Source: Bacteroidota bacterium (lineage in GTDB: Bacteria; Bacteroidota; Bacteroidia; Chitinophagales; Chitinophagaceae). Taken from it: DNA of 64,000 bases. How positions within the stretch are numbered: the stretch's first letter is position 1; every line of letters starts with the position of its first letter. Made by a program: the position numbers and the translations under genes. The notes beneath the pieces were generated by a model. That model ran no database searches and was not told the origin of the DNA. It worked only from the letters and a program-made list of their open reading frames with translations. The stretch spans positions 46,068 to 110,067 of the forward strand of contig JAFDYF010000051.1 of NCBI GenBank assembly GCA_018267575.1, in the 5' to 3' direction. Shown in pieces: positions 47,092 through 55,189 of the stretch.

Positions 47092-47147
47092 AATTACTAA
47101 TTCTTAATTACTAATTCTTAATTACTAATTCCCAATCCCCAATCCCC
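47092..47147. repeat. Eight phased 7-bp repeats (AATTnnn / AATCCCC)
   Basis: The units are AATTACT, AATTCTT, AATTACT, AATTCTT, AATTACT, AATTCCC, AATCCCC and AATCCCC, with no break in phase. They fill a third of the 164-bp gap between the dehydratase and SDR genes. Confidence 0.88.
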
Positions 47148-47187
47148 CTTTCATCAGTCTCCATCAGAATTGTAAAACAGCACCGCA

Positions 47188-48909
47188 TCAATGCGAATCT
47201 CTTGTAATCGTACTCCCAGAACCGCCCTTTAAAAAATCCATATCGGCACCCAGATGGGCCTGTTCCACATGGGTCTGATATAAATGTACATATCCACGAG
47301 GCTGTATTTTTTCTTTCTGCACCCATGCTTTTTTTCGTTTCGCCAACTCTTCATCGGAAACATCCAGATGCAGACTTCGGTTATGTGTGTCCAAGCTGAT
47401 GCGGTCACCATTTTGTACAAGAGCCAATACCCCACCCACAGCTGCTTCGGGAGAAACATGCAATACTACTGTGCCAAAGCCTGTACCGCTCATGCGGCCA
47501 TCTGAAATGCGCACTATATCTGTTACACCTTGTTCAAGCAGTTTCTTGGGCAAGGTCATATTGCCCACTTCGGCCATGCCGGGATAGCCTTTGGGTCCTA
47601 CGTTCTTTAAGACCATCACACTATTGGCATCGATCTCCAGTTCAGGAAGGTCGATACGGGCATGGTAGTCTTCGATATTTTCAAATACCACGGCCTTGCC
47701 AGAATGTTTCAGGAGTGCGGGGCTGGCGGCGGAAGGTTTGATTACTGCCCCATTGGGCGCCATGTTGCCTTTCAGCACCACAATGCCGGATTCGGGTTTG
47801 AAGGGGGTTTCCATGGTGCTGATGATATTACGGTCATACACTTCGGCCTTGGATGCATTTTCCCCAATGGATTTACCATTCACGGTCAGCACATCATTGT
47901 GCAATATCTTTTGCATTTCTTTCATCACTGATGGCAAGCCTCCGGCATAATAGAGGTCTTCCATATAATTTTCGCCAGAGGGCTGAACGTTCGCTAATAA
48001 AGGAATATGCTGGGAGAATTTGTCAAAATCATCGATGTTCAGATCAATGCCAATTCTTCCGGCAATGGCCAAGAGATGGATCACAAAATTTGTGGAGCCG
48101 CCCATGGCTGCATTTACCATGATGGCATTTTCAAAAGCCTTTCGGGTAAGAATTTGGGACAGGCTTATATTTTCCCTCACCATTTCCACGATACGTCTGC
48201 CGGAAATTTGTGAGAGTACTTTGCGCCTGGCATCAGCAGCGGGTATGGCGGCATTATTAGGTAATGAGAGCCCCAATGCTTCCATCATCACGGCCATGGT
48301 TGATGCGGTGCCCATAACGGCACAATGCCCCTGCGTTCTGGCCATACAGTATTCTGCTTCCACAAACTCATCTTGGGTAATTTGTCCCAACTTGCTGGCA
48401 GCATCAAAGCGCCATATATCCGAGGTGCCGATATCTCTTCCCTTCCAATGCCCTTTGAGCATGGGTCCACCAGAGATAACGATAGTGGGGAGATCCACAC
48501 TACAGGCACCCATGACCAAGGAAGGGGTTGTTTTGTCGCAACCGCATAACAATACCACTCCGTCAATAGGGTTGGCACGAATGGACTCCTCTACATCCAT
48601 GCTCACCAGGTTCCGATAAAGCATGGCCGTGGGTTTTATAAGGGTCTCACCCAACGACATCACTGGAAATTCAACGGGAAACCCACCTGCTTCCAATACC
48701 CCCTTTTTTACAGCTTCTGCTAGGTCCCTGAAATGCCCATTACAGGGTGTAAGTTCGCTCCAGGTATTGCAGATGCCAATGACCGGTCGGCCATCGAACA
48801 TATCTGGGGGAGTGCCTTGGTTCTTCATCCATGCCCTATAAATAAAGCCATCCTTGCCTTTTCTGCCAAACCATTTACTGCTTCTCAGTTCTTCTTTTTG
48901 AATGCTCAT
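47188..48909 (-). CDS. IlvD/Edd family sugar-acid dehydratase (L-arabonate dehydratase type)
   Basis: 573 residues. The Fe-S and Mg sites read CNTWSELTPCNGHF (Cys near 55), LLCGCDKTTPS (Cys near 122) and RTQGHCAVMGTASTM (Cys near 196), as in the sugar-acid branch rather than IlvD proper. The central GSTNFVIHLLAIAGR and SDGRMSGTGFGTVVLHVSPE motifs are also family-specific. It dehydrates an aldonate (L-arabonate, D-fuconate or similar) to a 2-keto-3-deoxy acid in a non-phosphorylative pathway. The adjacent SDR and lactonase supply the aldonate. The following KDG-type aldolase or dehydrogenase is not in the window. Confidence 0.9.
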   Translation of the reverse strand: MSIQKEELRSSKWFGRKGKDGFIYRAWMKNQGTPPDMFDGRPVIGICNTWSELTPCNGHFRDLAEAVKKGVLEAGGFPVEFPVMSLGETLIKPTAMLYRNLVSMDVEESIRANPIDGVVLLCGCDKTTPSLVMGACSVDLPTIVISGGPMLKGHWKGRDIGTSDIWRFDAASKLGQITQDEFVEAEYCMARTQGHCAVMGTASTMAVMMEALGLSLPNNAAIPAADARRKVLSQISGRRIVEMVRENISLSQILTRKAFENAIMVNAAMGGSTNFVIHLLAIAGRIGIDLNIDDFDKFSQHIPLLANVQPSGENYMEDLYYAGGLPSVMKEMQKILHNDVLTVNGKSIGENASKAEVYDRNIISTMETPFKPESGIVVLKGNMAPNGAVIKPSAASPALLKHSGKAVVFENIEDYHARIDLPELEIDANSVMVLKNVGPKGYPGMAEVGNMTLPKKLLEQGVTDIVRISDGRMSGTGFGTVVLHVSPEAAVGGVLALVQNGDRISLDTHNRSLHLDVSDEELAKRKKAWVQKEKIQPRGYVHLYQTHVEQAHLGADMDFLKGGSGSTITRDSH

Positions 48910-49295
48910 TATTTTTTAAAATGATTTTCATTTCAAACATAAACTCAATAAAATTCAAGTTAAGCATTTTCCAAAAAGTATGTTGATATGAAAAATTACA
49001 AATTCAATGAAATCCTATTTCCGGACAAAAATGGCGATCTGGCTAAAGCTGAACCTTCACAAGCCATTGTCAATATGGTAATATAATTTTCAAATATACT
49101 TATTGCGATTTTGTTATATTTTGCAGCCGCTTTTGTTTGCTTGTTCAAACGTACTTAATATATCGCCTACCGGTTAAAGAATTATATTGTCTATAGCCTT
49201 CAGTAATGGTTGATGAGCGTTCTTTTGCAAATTAACCTACTTGGCGTGGCATTAAAATAATTCACCGGGCTGATCTTTTCCAAAAAAAATAGAAA
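48910..49295. other. Intergenic region with one doubtful short frame
   Basis: 386 bp between divergent genes. A short frame at 48988-49086 on the plus strand (32 codons, starts MKNYKFNEILFPDKNG) has a reasonable ATG but no visible family, and may be a small peptide or noise. No firm promoter was found. Confidence 0.35.
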
Positions 49296-50075
49296 ATGAT
49301 TATGGAAAAAAAATATTATTTCCCAGATGTTAGTTTATTGGTGACCCATTATAATAGGAGCCAATCGTTGGAGCGCCTATTGAAAAGCTTTGAGGACCTG
49401 CATGTTTCTTTTGGAGGTATTGTGGTTTCTGATGATGGGAGCAAGCAGGAGCATTTGGACTATATTAAAAAACTACAGGAAACCAGGGATTTTAAATTGG
49501 TCACCACCGAAAAAAACAAGGGACTGGGTAATAATATCAATAAAGGTCAAAACGCTATTACTACCCCATATACCTTATATGTGCAAGAAGATTTTGTGCC
49601 CCTTCCTATTTTCCCCCAACATTTTGCGGATGGAAAGGATATTATTGATGACCGGAATGATATTGATATGGTTCGGTTTTATGCTTATTTCGATTATCCC
49701 TATAAAAAAAATATTCGCAATGGTTATTCCGAAATGATTTTTTCTATTTGGAAACCCGGCTACCATAAGTTTTATATGTATAGTGACCACCCTCATCTGC
49801 GAAGGACAGATTTTTTTAAAAAATTTGGCCCTTATGTAGAAGGTAGAAAGGTTGAGGAAACCGAATTTATGATGATGATGTCCTTTATTAATAAAAAGGG
49901 CAAAGCTGTGATTTATGAAGGTATCAAGGATTTGTTTGACCAAAAAAACTCCTCGGTAGAACCTAGCACTGTGAAAAGAAATTTTTGGAGGGAGGGCAAT
50001 GGTTTTGTTCTCAAGCAGATGCGTAATTTATGGCGGACCCTTAAATTTAATACCTATTATTTTTTTGGTCGTTGA
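49296..50075 (+). CDS. Glycosyltransferase family 2-like protein
   Basis: 259 residues, starting at ATG 49296 (a second in-frame ATG at 49302). The GT-A domain opens with VSLLVTHYNRSQSLERLLKSF, then GGIVVSDDGSK and TPYTLYVQEDF, where the acidic QED takes the place of the usual DxD. The C-terminal half has RFYAYFDYPY and EETEFMMMMSF and no transmembrane helix. It probably adds a sugar to a cell-surface glycan. It is alone on the plus strand, not linked to the heptose cluster. The donor is unknown. Confidence 0.8.
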   Translation: MIMEKKYYFPDVSLLVTHYNRSQSLERLLKSFEDLHVSFGGIVVSDDGSKQEHLDYIKKLQETRDFKLVTTEKNKGLGNNINKGQNAITTPYTLYVQEDFVPLPIFPQHFADGKDIIDDRNDIDMVRFYAYFDYPYKKNIRNGYSEMIFSIWKPGYHKFYMYSDHPHLRRTDFFKKFGPYVEGRKVEETEFMMMMSFINKKGKAVIYEGIKDLFDQKNSSVEPSTVKRNFWREGNGFVLKQMRNLWRTLKFNTYYFFGR

Positions 50076-50315
50076 TTTTAAAAGGATAAAAAAAGTCACA
50101 GCCATTAAAAAAATCTAGGGTTATCGCTAATGAGGTTAGCAGGTATGACAGGTCAAATTTTTATTTTTTTGCATAGTGAAAGGTTTTTGACCAACCCTAC
50201 CATTTTGTTGGCTCGCAAAAACCATCAAGTGCAAAGCCTTACCTGCTATTGTGTAGAATGGATTATACCCATGAATCTCCTGCTATAATATTTACATACA
50301 ATTTCCCGATTATCG

Positions 50316-51029
50316 CTAGTTGATGCTTACCCTTTGCATAAATGCAGCCCTGAAATTGGGGCTAAGGGGGATGGAGGTATCCAATGTGGATAGCTTAAGT
50401 TCCTGCCTTGCCACCGCAGTAATTTTTCTAATGGGCACTATAAACGATTTGTGTACCCGGATAAACCTGCTCTTGGGTAGTAGTTCTTCCAACTGCCTGA
50501 GGGTAAAATGGGAAATGATAACCCTGGCCTTGGTATGAAAAGCCACATAGTTGCTCATGCCTTGGATATAGTTGATATCGTCGAGGTCCAGCTTGATCAT
50601 CTTGCCCTTGCTCTCTGTTTTTACAAAAATATAGTCGCAGGAGATATCCATTTCTTTTGAGCGTATAGGCAAGCTGGCCAACTTGCTCACAGCCACTTCG
50701 ATCGAGCCAATAAAATGGTTGTATGGAATGGGTTTCATAGTGGAATCCAACATATCCAGATTGAAGCTGGTAATGGCGAGGTCGGCAAAAGAGGTGGAAA
50801 TAATAATTTTGATTTGTTTATTGAGGTGGCTGATCAGTTCGATGCCATTGGTCTCGTCCACATTTTTATCCAGATAAATCAGGCTGGCGCCACTATTTCT
50901 GATCATTTCTATGGCTTCCATCGGGCTGGAAGTAAAGCTAGCATATTGAATGGAGGAAATCTGTTCAATGGAGTTTTCGGTCCTGCTGGCAATGGGTTCT
51001 TGGCTGTTGATAATAAAACACTTTTTCAT
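50316..51029 (-). CDS. LytTR family response regulator with degenerate receiver
   Basis: 237 residues. The N-terminal receiver has the phospho-acceptor region ASLIYLDKNV and the Lys in MKPIPYNHF, but the acidic pair after beta-1 is missing (FIINSQEPI instead of two Asp/Glu), so phosphorylation may not occur. The C-terminal LytTR DNA-binding domain is intact: VKTESKGKMIKLDLDDINYIQGMSNY and LLPKSRFIRVHKSFIVPI. No histidine kinase is adjacent. Its upstream DNA carries two copies of the palindrome TACACTTTTGTGTA, a plausible autoregulatory site. Confidence 0.87.
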   Translation of the reverse strand: MKKCFIINSQEPIASRTENSIEQISSIQYASFTSSPMEAIEMIRNSGASLIYLDKNVDETNGIELISHLNKQIKIIISTSFADLAITSFNLDMLDSTMKPIPYNHFIGSIEVAVSKLASLPIRSKEMDISCDYIFVKTESKGKMIKLDLDDINYIQGMSNYVAFHTKARVIISHFTLRQLEELLPKSRFIRVHKSFIVPIRKITAVARQELKLSTLDTSIPLSPNFRAAFMQRVSIN

Positions 51030-51246
51030 GGCTGATGTTTTTTAATGCATAGGTTTAAAATAACTCTCCTTTGGTTTTCTCAAAGCGATAAGCACGATTA
51101 AAAAAATAGCCCAAACAAGTGGTGATAAAGTGGATCCGGTGTCTTGCTTTTTTGCTTTATGGAAGCCGGATGGCTTTTATATTTATGAAGCAATTGGCAT
51201 TGCCAAGTCCATTTTATCTTATGCAAGATAGGGTAGAAAAAAATAC

Positions 51247-51290
51247 CAAATACTACATGTTTGTGCGTTGTAATGCTACACTTTTGTGTA
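51247..51290. promoter_or_regulatory. Copy 1 of a repeated palindromic site
   Basis: TGTTTGTGC, then 8 bases, then GCTACACTTTTGTGTA (51275-51290). The core TACACTTTTGTGTA is a palindrome with a TTTT centre. Copy 2 is at 51464-51502. Confidence 0.55.
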
Positions 51291-51463
51291 CTATTTGCCG
51301 ACTGGATAAAAAAAAAGCCCCTATAAGAATACAGAGGCTTAACCTAAACCTTATTTATGGAACAGCGTTTATGATCGTTTTTTATGAATATCTCATACCT
51401 GTTTATTACTAAACTGCCGGCTTGAAACATGATGTAAAAATAGAGGCAGGGGATGATTGATAA

Positions 51464-51502
51464 AATACCTGTTTGTGCAATATTTGCTACACTTTTGTGT
51501 AG
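51464..51502. promoter_or_regulatory. Copy 2 of the repeated palindromic site
   Basis: AAATACCTGTTTGTGC, then 7 bases, then GCTACACTTTTGTGTA (51487-51502). It matches copy 1 over about 38 bases with few changes. Confidence 0.55.
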
Positions 51503-51570
51503 TTAAAAAGGGGTAAACTTCTTGTGAATATAAGATGGAAACAGCCTTTTGCAAGCCCACTTCAAATGAA

Positions 51571-51597
51571 AAAGCCCTTCGGGAAAGGAAGGGCTTT
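51571..51597 (-). terminator. Rho-independent terminator of tRNA-Gly
   Basis: On the minus strand, AAAGCCCTTC pairs with GAAGGGCTTT (loop CTTTCCC) and is followed by TTCATTT. It begins 3 bases after the tRNA 3' end. Confidence 0.88.
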
Positions 51598-51599
51598 GG

Positions 51600-51672
51600 A
51601 GCGGCAAAAGAGGCTCGAACTCTCGACCCTCAGCTTGGGAAGCTGATGCTCTACCAACTGAGCTACTGCCGC
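51600..51672 (-). tRNA. tRNA-Gly (anticodon CCC)
   Basis: 73 nt. Acceptor GCGGCAG, D-arm GCTCAGTTGGTAGAGC, anticodon stem TCAGC/GCTGA with loop TTCCCAA (CCC), T-loop TTCGAGC, discriminator T. CCA is not encoded. It has its own promoter and terminator. Confidence 0.95.
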
Positions 51673-51680
51673 TTATGAAA

Positions 51681-51710
51681 AAATAAAGGCTTCCAAAGAA
51701 ACCTTTATTT
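51681..51710 (-). terminator. Terminator of the Lys/Ala-repeat gene, overlapping the tRNA-Gly promoter
   Basis: On the minus strand AAATAAAGG pairs with CCTTTATTT (51702-51710 with 51681-51689), followed by a T run. Its loop contains the -7 box of the tRNA-Gly promoter. Confidence 0.7.
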
Positions 51711-51725
51711 TTTAAAATTACAAAA
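51694..51725 (-). promoter_or_regulatory. Promoter of tRNA-Gly
   Basis: On the minus strand TTTTG (51725-51721) and TTTCTTTG (51701-51694) are 19 bases apart, one mismatch to TTTG / TAnnTTTG. The tRNA starts 22 bases downstream. Confidence 0.6.
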
Positions 51726-51734
51726 TTAAAAGAA

Positions 51735-52253
51735 TCAATTGCTCTTTTTGATATATTCTTTGTTTCCTGCTGGGGTGAGGGTGTACTGTCCACCTCTTGG
51801 ACCTTGATAAATGGTCCTTCCTTTGGCATCAGTGCCGATGGCTTTGTCTGCTGTTTTGTTCACACCTTGCGTAACCGTTTTCACTTTTGTGGCGGCAGGC
51901 GTTACAGATGGTGTTGGTGCAGGCCTTACTGCCGGGGTTGTAGTGGTGGTGGCAGCTTTGGCTTTTGCAGCAGCCTTGTCAGCCTTCTCTTGGGCTTTTG
52001 CGGCAGCTTTGGCTGCAGCTTTATCTGCTTTTGCTTTTGCCTCGTCTGCTGTTTTAGCGGCAGCTTTATCCGCCTTCTCCTTTTCTTTGGCAGCGGCTTT
52101 GTCTGCTTTTTCCTTGGCCTTTGCTGCTTCTTTATCTGCTTTCGCTTTTGCCTTTGCTGCTGCATCGGTAGCGGGCTTGGTCGTTTGCGCATAGCTGCTC
52201 ACGCCTGCAAACATGATCGATAGGGCTAGCAATGCTGAAAATACTCTTTTCAT
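51735..52253 (-). CDS. Secreted Lys/Ala-repeat protein with PBCV-type basic adaptor motif
   Basis: 172 residues. A signal peptide ends SSYAQ (about 23). Residues 27-100 are a low-complexity Lys/Ala/Asp array (KADKAAAK and KAKEKADK units), histone H1-like and probably an extended helix. A Thr/Pro/Ala linker follows (TTTTTPAVRPAPTP). The last 33 residues, GTDAKGRTIYQGPRGGQYTLTPAG, match the PBCV-specific basic adaptor domain (PF08789), known from chlorella virus proteins and sporadic in bacteria. It is likely periplasmic or surface-bound; a role in binding an anionic polymer is inference. It has its own terminator. Confidence 0.83.
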   Translation of the reverse strand: MKRVFSALLALSIMFAGVSSYAQTTKPATDAAAKAKAKADKEAAKAKEKADKAAAKEKEKADKAAAKTADEAKAKADKAAAKAAAKAQEKADKAAAKAKAATTTTTPAVRPAPTPSVTPAATKVKTVTQGVNKTADKAIGTDAKGRTIYQGPRGGQYTLTPAGNKEYIKKSN

Positions 52254-52329
52254 AATTAATAAAATTTTAAGGTTGTGAAATTAATGGAAATGCAAAACAC
52301 TTGATTGTTTTTTATAATAAAATACCCAA

Positions 52330-52845
52330 TTACACGGTCTGGGATCCGTTAATTTTTTTTGCCAGCCAGCTTTTTCTTACCGGAACCATCCAATTGCTTT
52401 CCAATTCTTTTTTGGTCAGCACGGTATTATTAAAGTAGAGGGTATCCTCATCAATAAAATGGTTCTCGATGGCATAGTTCAACTGAGAGATGGGTACCAA
52501 CTGTATTTTATCCTTTACCAAAAAAGCAAGCAGTTGACGATCGAAAAGGTTCACCTTGAATTGTTGCTCGATTTGCTTGATTACATGTACCGAGCTATCG
52601 GTGCTGCAGCCGCCAACAGTGGTTGCAGACTCGTCGGCCATTAGGATAATAAACTGCCCAAAAAAAAGATTGCCATAGCCCTTTACCGGGGCCCCATGCG
52701 ATAGCCAGTTTTTCGTAAAACCATTCAATATTTCCTCGATTTGCAAAGCTTCAGAAAAAGAGAATAGGCGGTTGCTTTGGTAAATCCATACTTTTGAATT
52801 TTTGTCAAAGTCGGCAGGGAGGAGTTCTTGATAGTTGAGATTCAT
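52330..52845 (-). CDS. Conserved Bacteroidota hypothetical protein
   Basis: 171 residues, no signal peptide, probably cytoplasmic. Features: KVWIYQSNRLFSFSEALQIEE, APVKGYGNLFFGQFIILMADE, then TTVGGCSTDSSVHVIK and ENHFIDEDTLYFNN. This pattern recurs in small Bacteroidota proteins that databases sometimes label ABC transporter ATPase, which is not supported here since there is no Walker motif. No function is known. It is separate from its neighbours by 76 and 130 bp. Confidence 0.7.
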   Translation of the reverse strand: MNLNYQELLPADFDKNSKVWIYQSNRLFSFSEALQIEEILNGFTKNWLSHGAPVKGYGNLFFGQFIILMADESATTVGGCSTDSSVHVIKQIEQQFKVNLFDRQLLAFLVKDKIQLVPISQLNYAIENHFIDEDTLYFNNTVLTKKELESNWMVPVRKSWLAKKINGSQTV

Positions 52846-52975
52846 GTGACAAAATTAAGATAGTCTATAATATTTGCCGCATACTATATAAATAAACCCT
52901 TAAATGGGTTTAGGACAGGAAATCGACTAAAGCCATTTTTCTTAACCAATGGCTCCAGGCACTATGGAGTTTGTA

Positions 52976-53764
52976 TTAGGTATCCCATCCCATCGATGCG
53001 GCGACCAGTTCTGCCACATCCATCACTTGCACCTCCTCTTCTTTTTCTTTGTTTTTTACGCCATCAGTGAGCATGGTATTACAAAAGGGGCAGGCGGATG
53101 CAATGATATTTGAACCTGTGCCAATGGCTTCATTGCTTCTTTCAAAATTGATGCGGGTATTGCCTTTTTCCTCCTCCTTGAACATCTGCGCACCCCCAGC
53201 ACCACAGCAGAGCCCATTGCTCTTGCATCTCTTCATTTCCACCAGTTCGGAGTCCAAAGCTTCCAGCACTTTGCGGGGGGCTTCATAAATGCTATTGGCT
53301 CTTCCCAAATAGCAACTGTCGTGGTAAGTGATGCGTTTGCCTTTGAAAACGCCCGCTTCCTTCATCTTTATCTTTCCGGTATCGATCAATTCTTGTAGAA
53401 AAAGGGTATGGTGAACCACTTCGTAATGGCCGCCCAGTTCCGGATATTCGTTTTTGAGCGTATTAAAACAATGGGGACAGGCCGTTACTATTTTTTTTAT
53501 GCCATAATTATTGAGTGTTTGAATATTCTGGTAGGCCATCATCTGAAACATAAACTCGTTGCCCGCTCTTCTAGCAGGATCACCGGTGCAAAGTTCTTCC
53601 TTGCCTAGGATGGCGTAGTGGATGCCCGCTTTGTCAAGTATCATGGCAAAGGCCTTGGTAATTTTTTGGGCACGCTGGTCAAATGAACCTGCGCAACCTA
53701 CCCAAAACAGGATCTCTGGGTTTTCCCCTTTGGCAAAAAGTTCGGCCATGCTCGGCACCGTCAT
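52976..53764 (-). CDS. CCG-domain (Fe-S)-binding protein
   Basis: 262 residues, two cysteine-rich CCG domains as in LldE, GlcF and HdrB. CCG 1 reads ILFWVGCAGSFD, then TACPHCFNTL with HYEVVHHT. CCG 2 reads ITYHDSCYLGRAN, LCCGAGGAQMF and SACPFCNTML. The two domains can hold an unusual [4Fe-4S] cluster or bind a redox partner. It is probably an electron-transfer subunit for a dehydrogenase or heterodisulfide reductase-like complex. No partner subunit is adjacent; a Crp/Fnr regulator gene lies divergently 188 bp away. Confidence 0.9.
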   Translation of the reverse strand: MTVPSMAELFAKGENPEILFWVGCAGSFDQRAQKITKAFAMILDKAGIHYAILGKEELCTGDPARRAGNEFMFQMMAYQNIQTLNNYGIKKIVTACPHCFNTLKNEYPELGGHYEVVHHTLFLQELIDTGKIKMKEAGVFKGKRITYHDSCYLGRANSIYEAPRKVLEALDSELVEMKRCKSNGLCCGAGGAQMFKEEEKGNTRINFERSNEAIGTGSNIIASACPFCNTMLTDGVKNKEKEEEVQVMDVAELVAASMGWDT

Positions 53765-53907
53765 AATCGCTAATTTTTCGTAAATCTAATCGAAAAACCC
53801 AAACTTGCCATCCCATATTGGGTTTTCCTGTCAAAGAAAATGAAGATCGATGATTTGATTGAAAACAAAAAATGCTCAATGCCAATCACAACGATCATGT
53901 ACATACG

Positions 53908-53936
53908 TTGATTCTCGATTCTTAATATTAACTTTA
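53908..53936 (+). promoter_or_regulatory. Promoter of the Crp/Fnr gene
   Basis: TTG (53908-53910) and TAACTTTA (53929-53936) are 18 bases apart, one mismatch to TAnnTTTG. The ATG is 16 bases downstream. Confidence 0.45.
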
Positions 53937-53952
53937 TTCCCAAACTCTTTAT

Positions 53953-54654
53953 ATGGCTGTCGAAGACAAAATGCTCTTGATCAGGAATTATGATCTTTGG
54001 TGCAACCTCAGCGATGAGGAGTATCATGCCTTAAGGGTGGAGGACGGTTTTAAGGAAGTGCCTAAGGACGGATATGTATATTTTGAAGCCTATAATCATA
54101 ACAAAATCTATTTTGCCAAACAGGGCTATATCAAAATCGGTTTTATTGATGAATCTGGTCAGGAAAAAGTAAAAGAGATTATTCAGCCCGGGGATTTTTT
54201 TGGACAGTTCACCCTGGAAAAGGACAACCTGAACGGCGAATTTGCCAAGGCCTATAAAAACAATATCAGTCTTTGTTCCTTTGCTGTGGAGGATTTTGAA
54301 AAACTATTGCAAAGAAGGCCCGACATGGCTTTAAAATACACCAAGCGTGTGGGTTTCAAACTCCGTAAAATCCAAAATCGGCTTAGTAATCTTTTGAACA
54401 AAGATGTTAAGAAAAGGCTTGAAATTTTTTTATGGCAAATGGTGGAACAAAGCCTAGCAACTGAAAAGAACGGGAAATGCTGTTTGCCCAATTACCTCAC
54501 ACACGAAGATATAGCCAGCCTGATTGGTTCCAGCAGGCAAACAGTGACCACCATGCTCAATCAGTTAGAAACAGAGAACCTCTTATCCTACAACCGCAAT
54601 CAGATTTGTTTCCCTGATGTTAAAGAATTACAAAAAAGGGCAAATGTCACATAA
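53953..54654 (+). CDS. Crp/Fnr family transcriptional regulator
   Basis: 233 residues. The cyclic-nucleotide-binding-like beta-roll covers about 5-120 (VPKDGYVYFEAYNHNKIYFAKQGYIKIGF, EIIQPGDFFGQFTLE). A helical dimer linker follows, and the winged HTH is at the end: NYLTHEDIASLIGSSRQTVTTMLNQLETENLL. The conserved R-E of the cNMP pocket is not evident and there is no cysteine cluster, so it is not a classical CRP or FNR; the ligand is unknown. It heads a run of six co-directional genes (YHS, DoxX-like, YceI, DinB, NRDE, ATP-grasp) that it may control. Confidence 0.92.
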   Translation: MAVEDKMLLIRNYDLWCNLSDEEYHALRVEDGFKEVPKDGYVYFEAYNHNKIYFAKQGYIKIGFIDESGQEKVKEIIQPGDFFGQFTLEKDNLNGEFAKAYKNNISLCSFAVEDFEKLLQRRPDMALKYTKRVGFKLRKIQNRLSNLLNKDVKKRLEIFLWQMVEQSLATEKNGKCCLPNYLTHEDIASLIGSSRQTVTTMLNQLETENLLSYNRNQICFPDVKELQKRANVT

Positions 54655-54705
54655 GCGACAGCCTTGCGCAAAGCCGATTTCTATTTTTGGTTCTTAATAA
54701 TAATT

Positions 54706-55161
54706 ATGAAAAAATTACTGTTCATTTGTTTGATGTTTACAGCATTGTTGGCTCATGCCCAGGATGGGGCATTGCGGAAGAAAAACTTTAACCTCACCGA
54801 TGGCATTGCCATCAAAGGTTGGGACCCCATAGCCTATTTTGCCAATAAACCGGAAAAAGGAAGTCCTCGTTTTGCATTGTTTTATGATGGCGTTACCTAT
54901 TATTTTTCTTCTGATGCCAATCGGGAACTGTTCAAAAAATCGCCATCCAGATATGAGCCGCAATATGGTGGCTGGTGCGCCTATGCTATGGGAAAAGACG
55001 GAACAAAAGTGGAAGTGGATCCTGAAACTTTCAAGATCATCAATGGGAAACTTTTTCTTTTTTACAACCAGTTTTTCAATAATACCCTCAAAAGCTGGAA
55101 TAAGGATGAGACCAACCTGCACCAACATGCCGATGCCAACTGGCAAAAGCTATACCATTAA
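54706..55161 (+). CDS. Secreted YHS domain protein
   Basis: About 151 residues from the ATG at 54706 (MKKLLFICLMFTALLAHAQ, a clear signal peptide). The YHS-like domain covers about 35-105: WDPIAYFANKPEKGSPRFALFYDGVTYYFSSDANRELFKKSP and PQYGGWCAYAMGKDG. YHS domains are metal-binding, usually for copper or other soft metals, and occur with heavy-metal transporters or as stand-alone secreted proteins, as here. It lies 51 bp after the Crp/Fnr gene and 28 bp before the DoxX-like gene, probably co-transcribed. Confidence 0.87.
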   Translation: MKKLLFICLMFTALLAHAQDGALRKKNFNLTDGIAIKGWDPIAYFANKPEKGSPRFALFYDGVTYYFSSDANRELFKKSPSRYEPQYGGWCAYAMGKDGTKVEVDPETFKIINGKLFLFYNQFFNNTLKSWNKDETNLHQHADANWQKLYH

Positions 55162-55189
55162 TAACTAAACAACCTTAAAACAATTTTAT

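Larger units (their letters stand above)
51030..51570. other. Regulatory-looking intergenic region upstream of the LytTR gene
   Basis: 540 bp without a convincing gene (a frame at 51119-51412 lacks any family feature). It contains the two TACACTTTTGTGTA copies and ends at the tRNA-Gly terminator. Confidence 0.5.

Noticed and set aside
51119..51412. 97-codon frame upstream of the LytTR gene
   Set aside because: It covers one of the TACACTTTTGTGTA sites and has no recognisable domain; more likely regulatory DNA.
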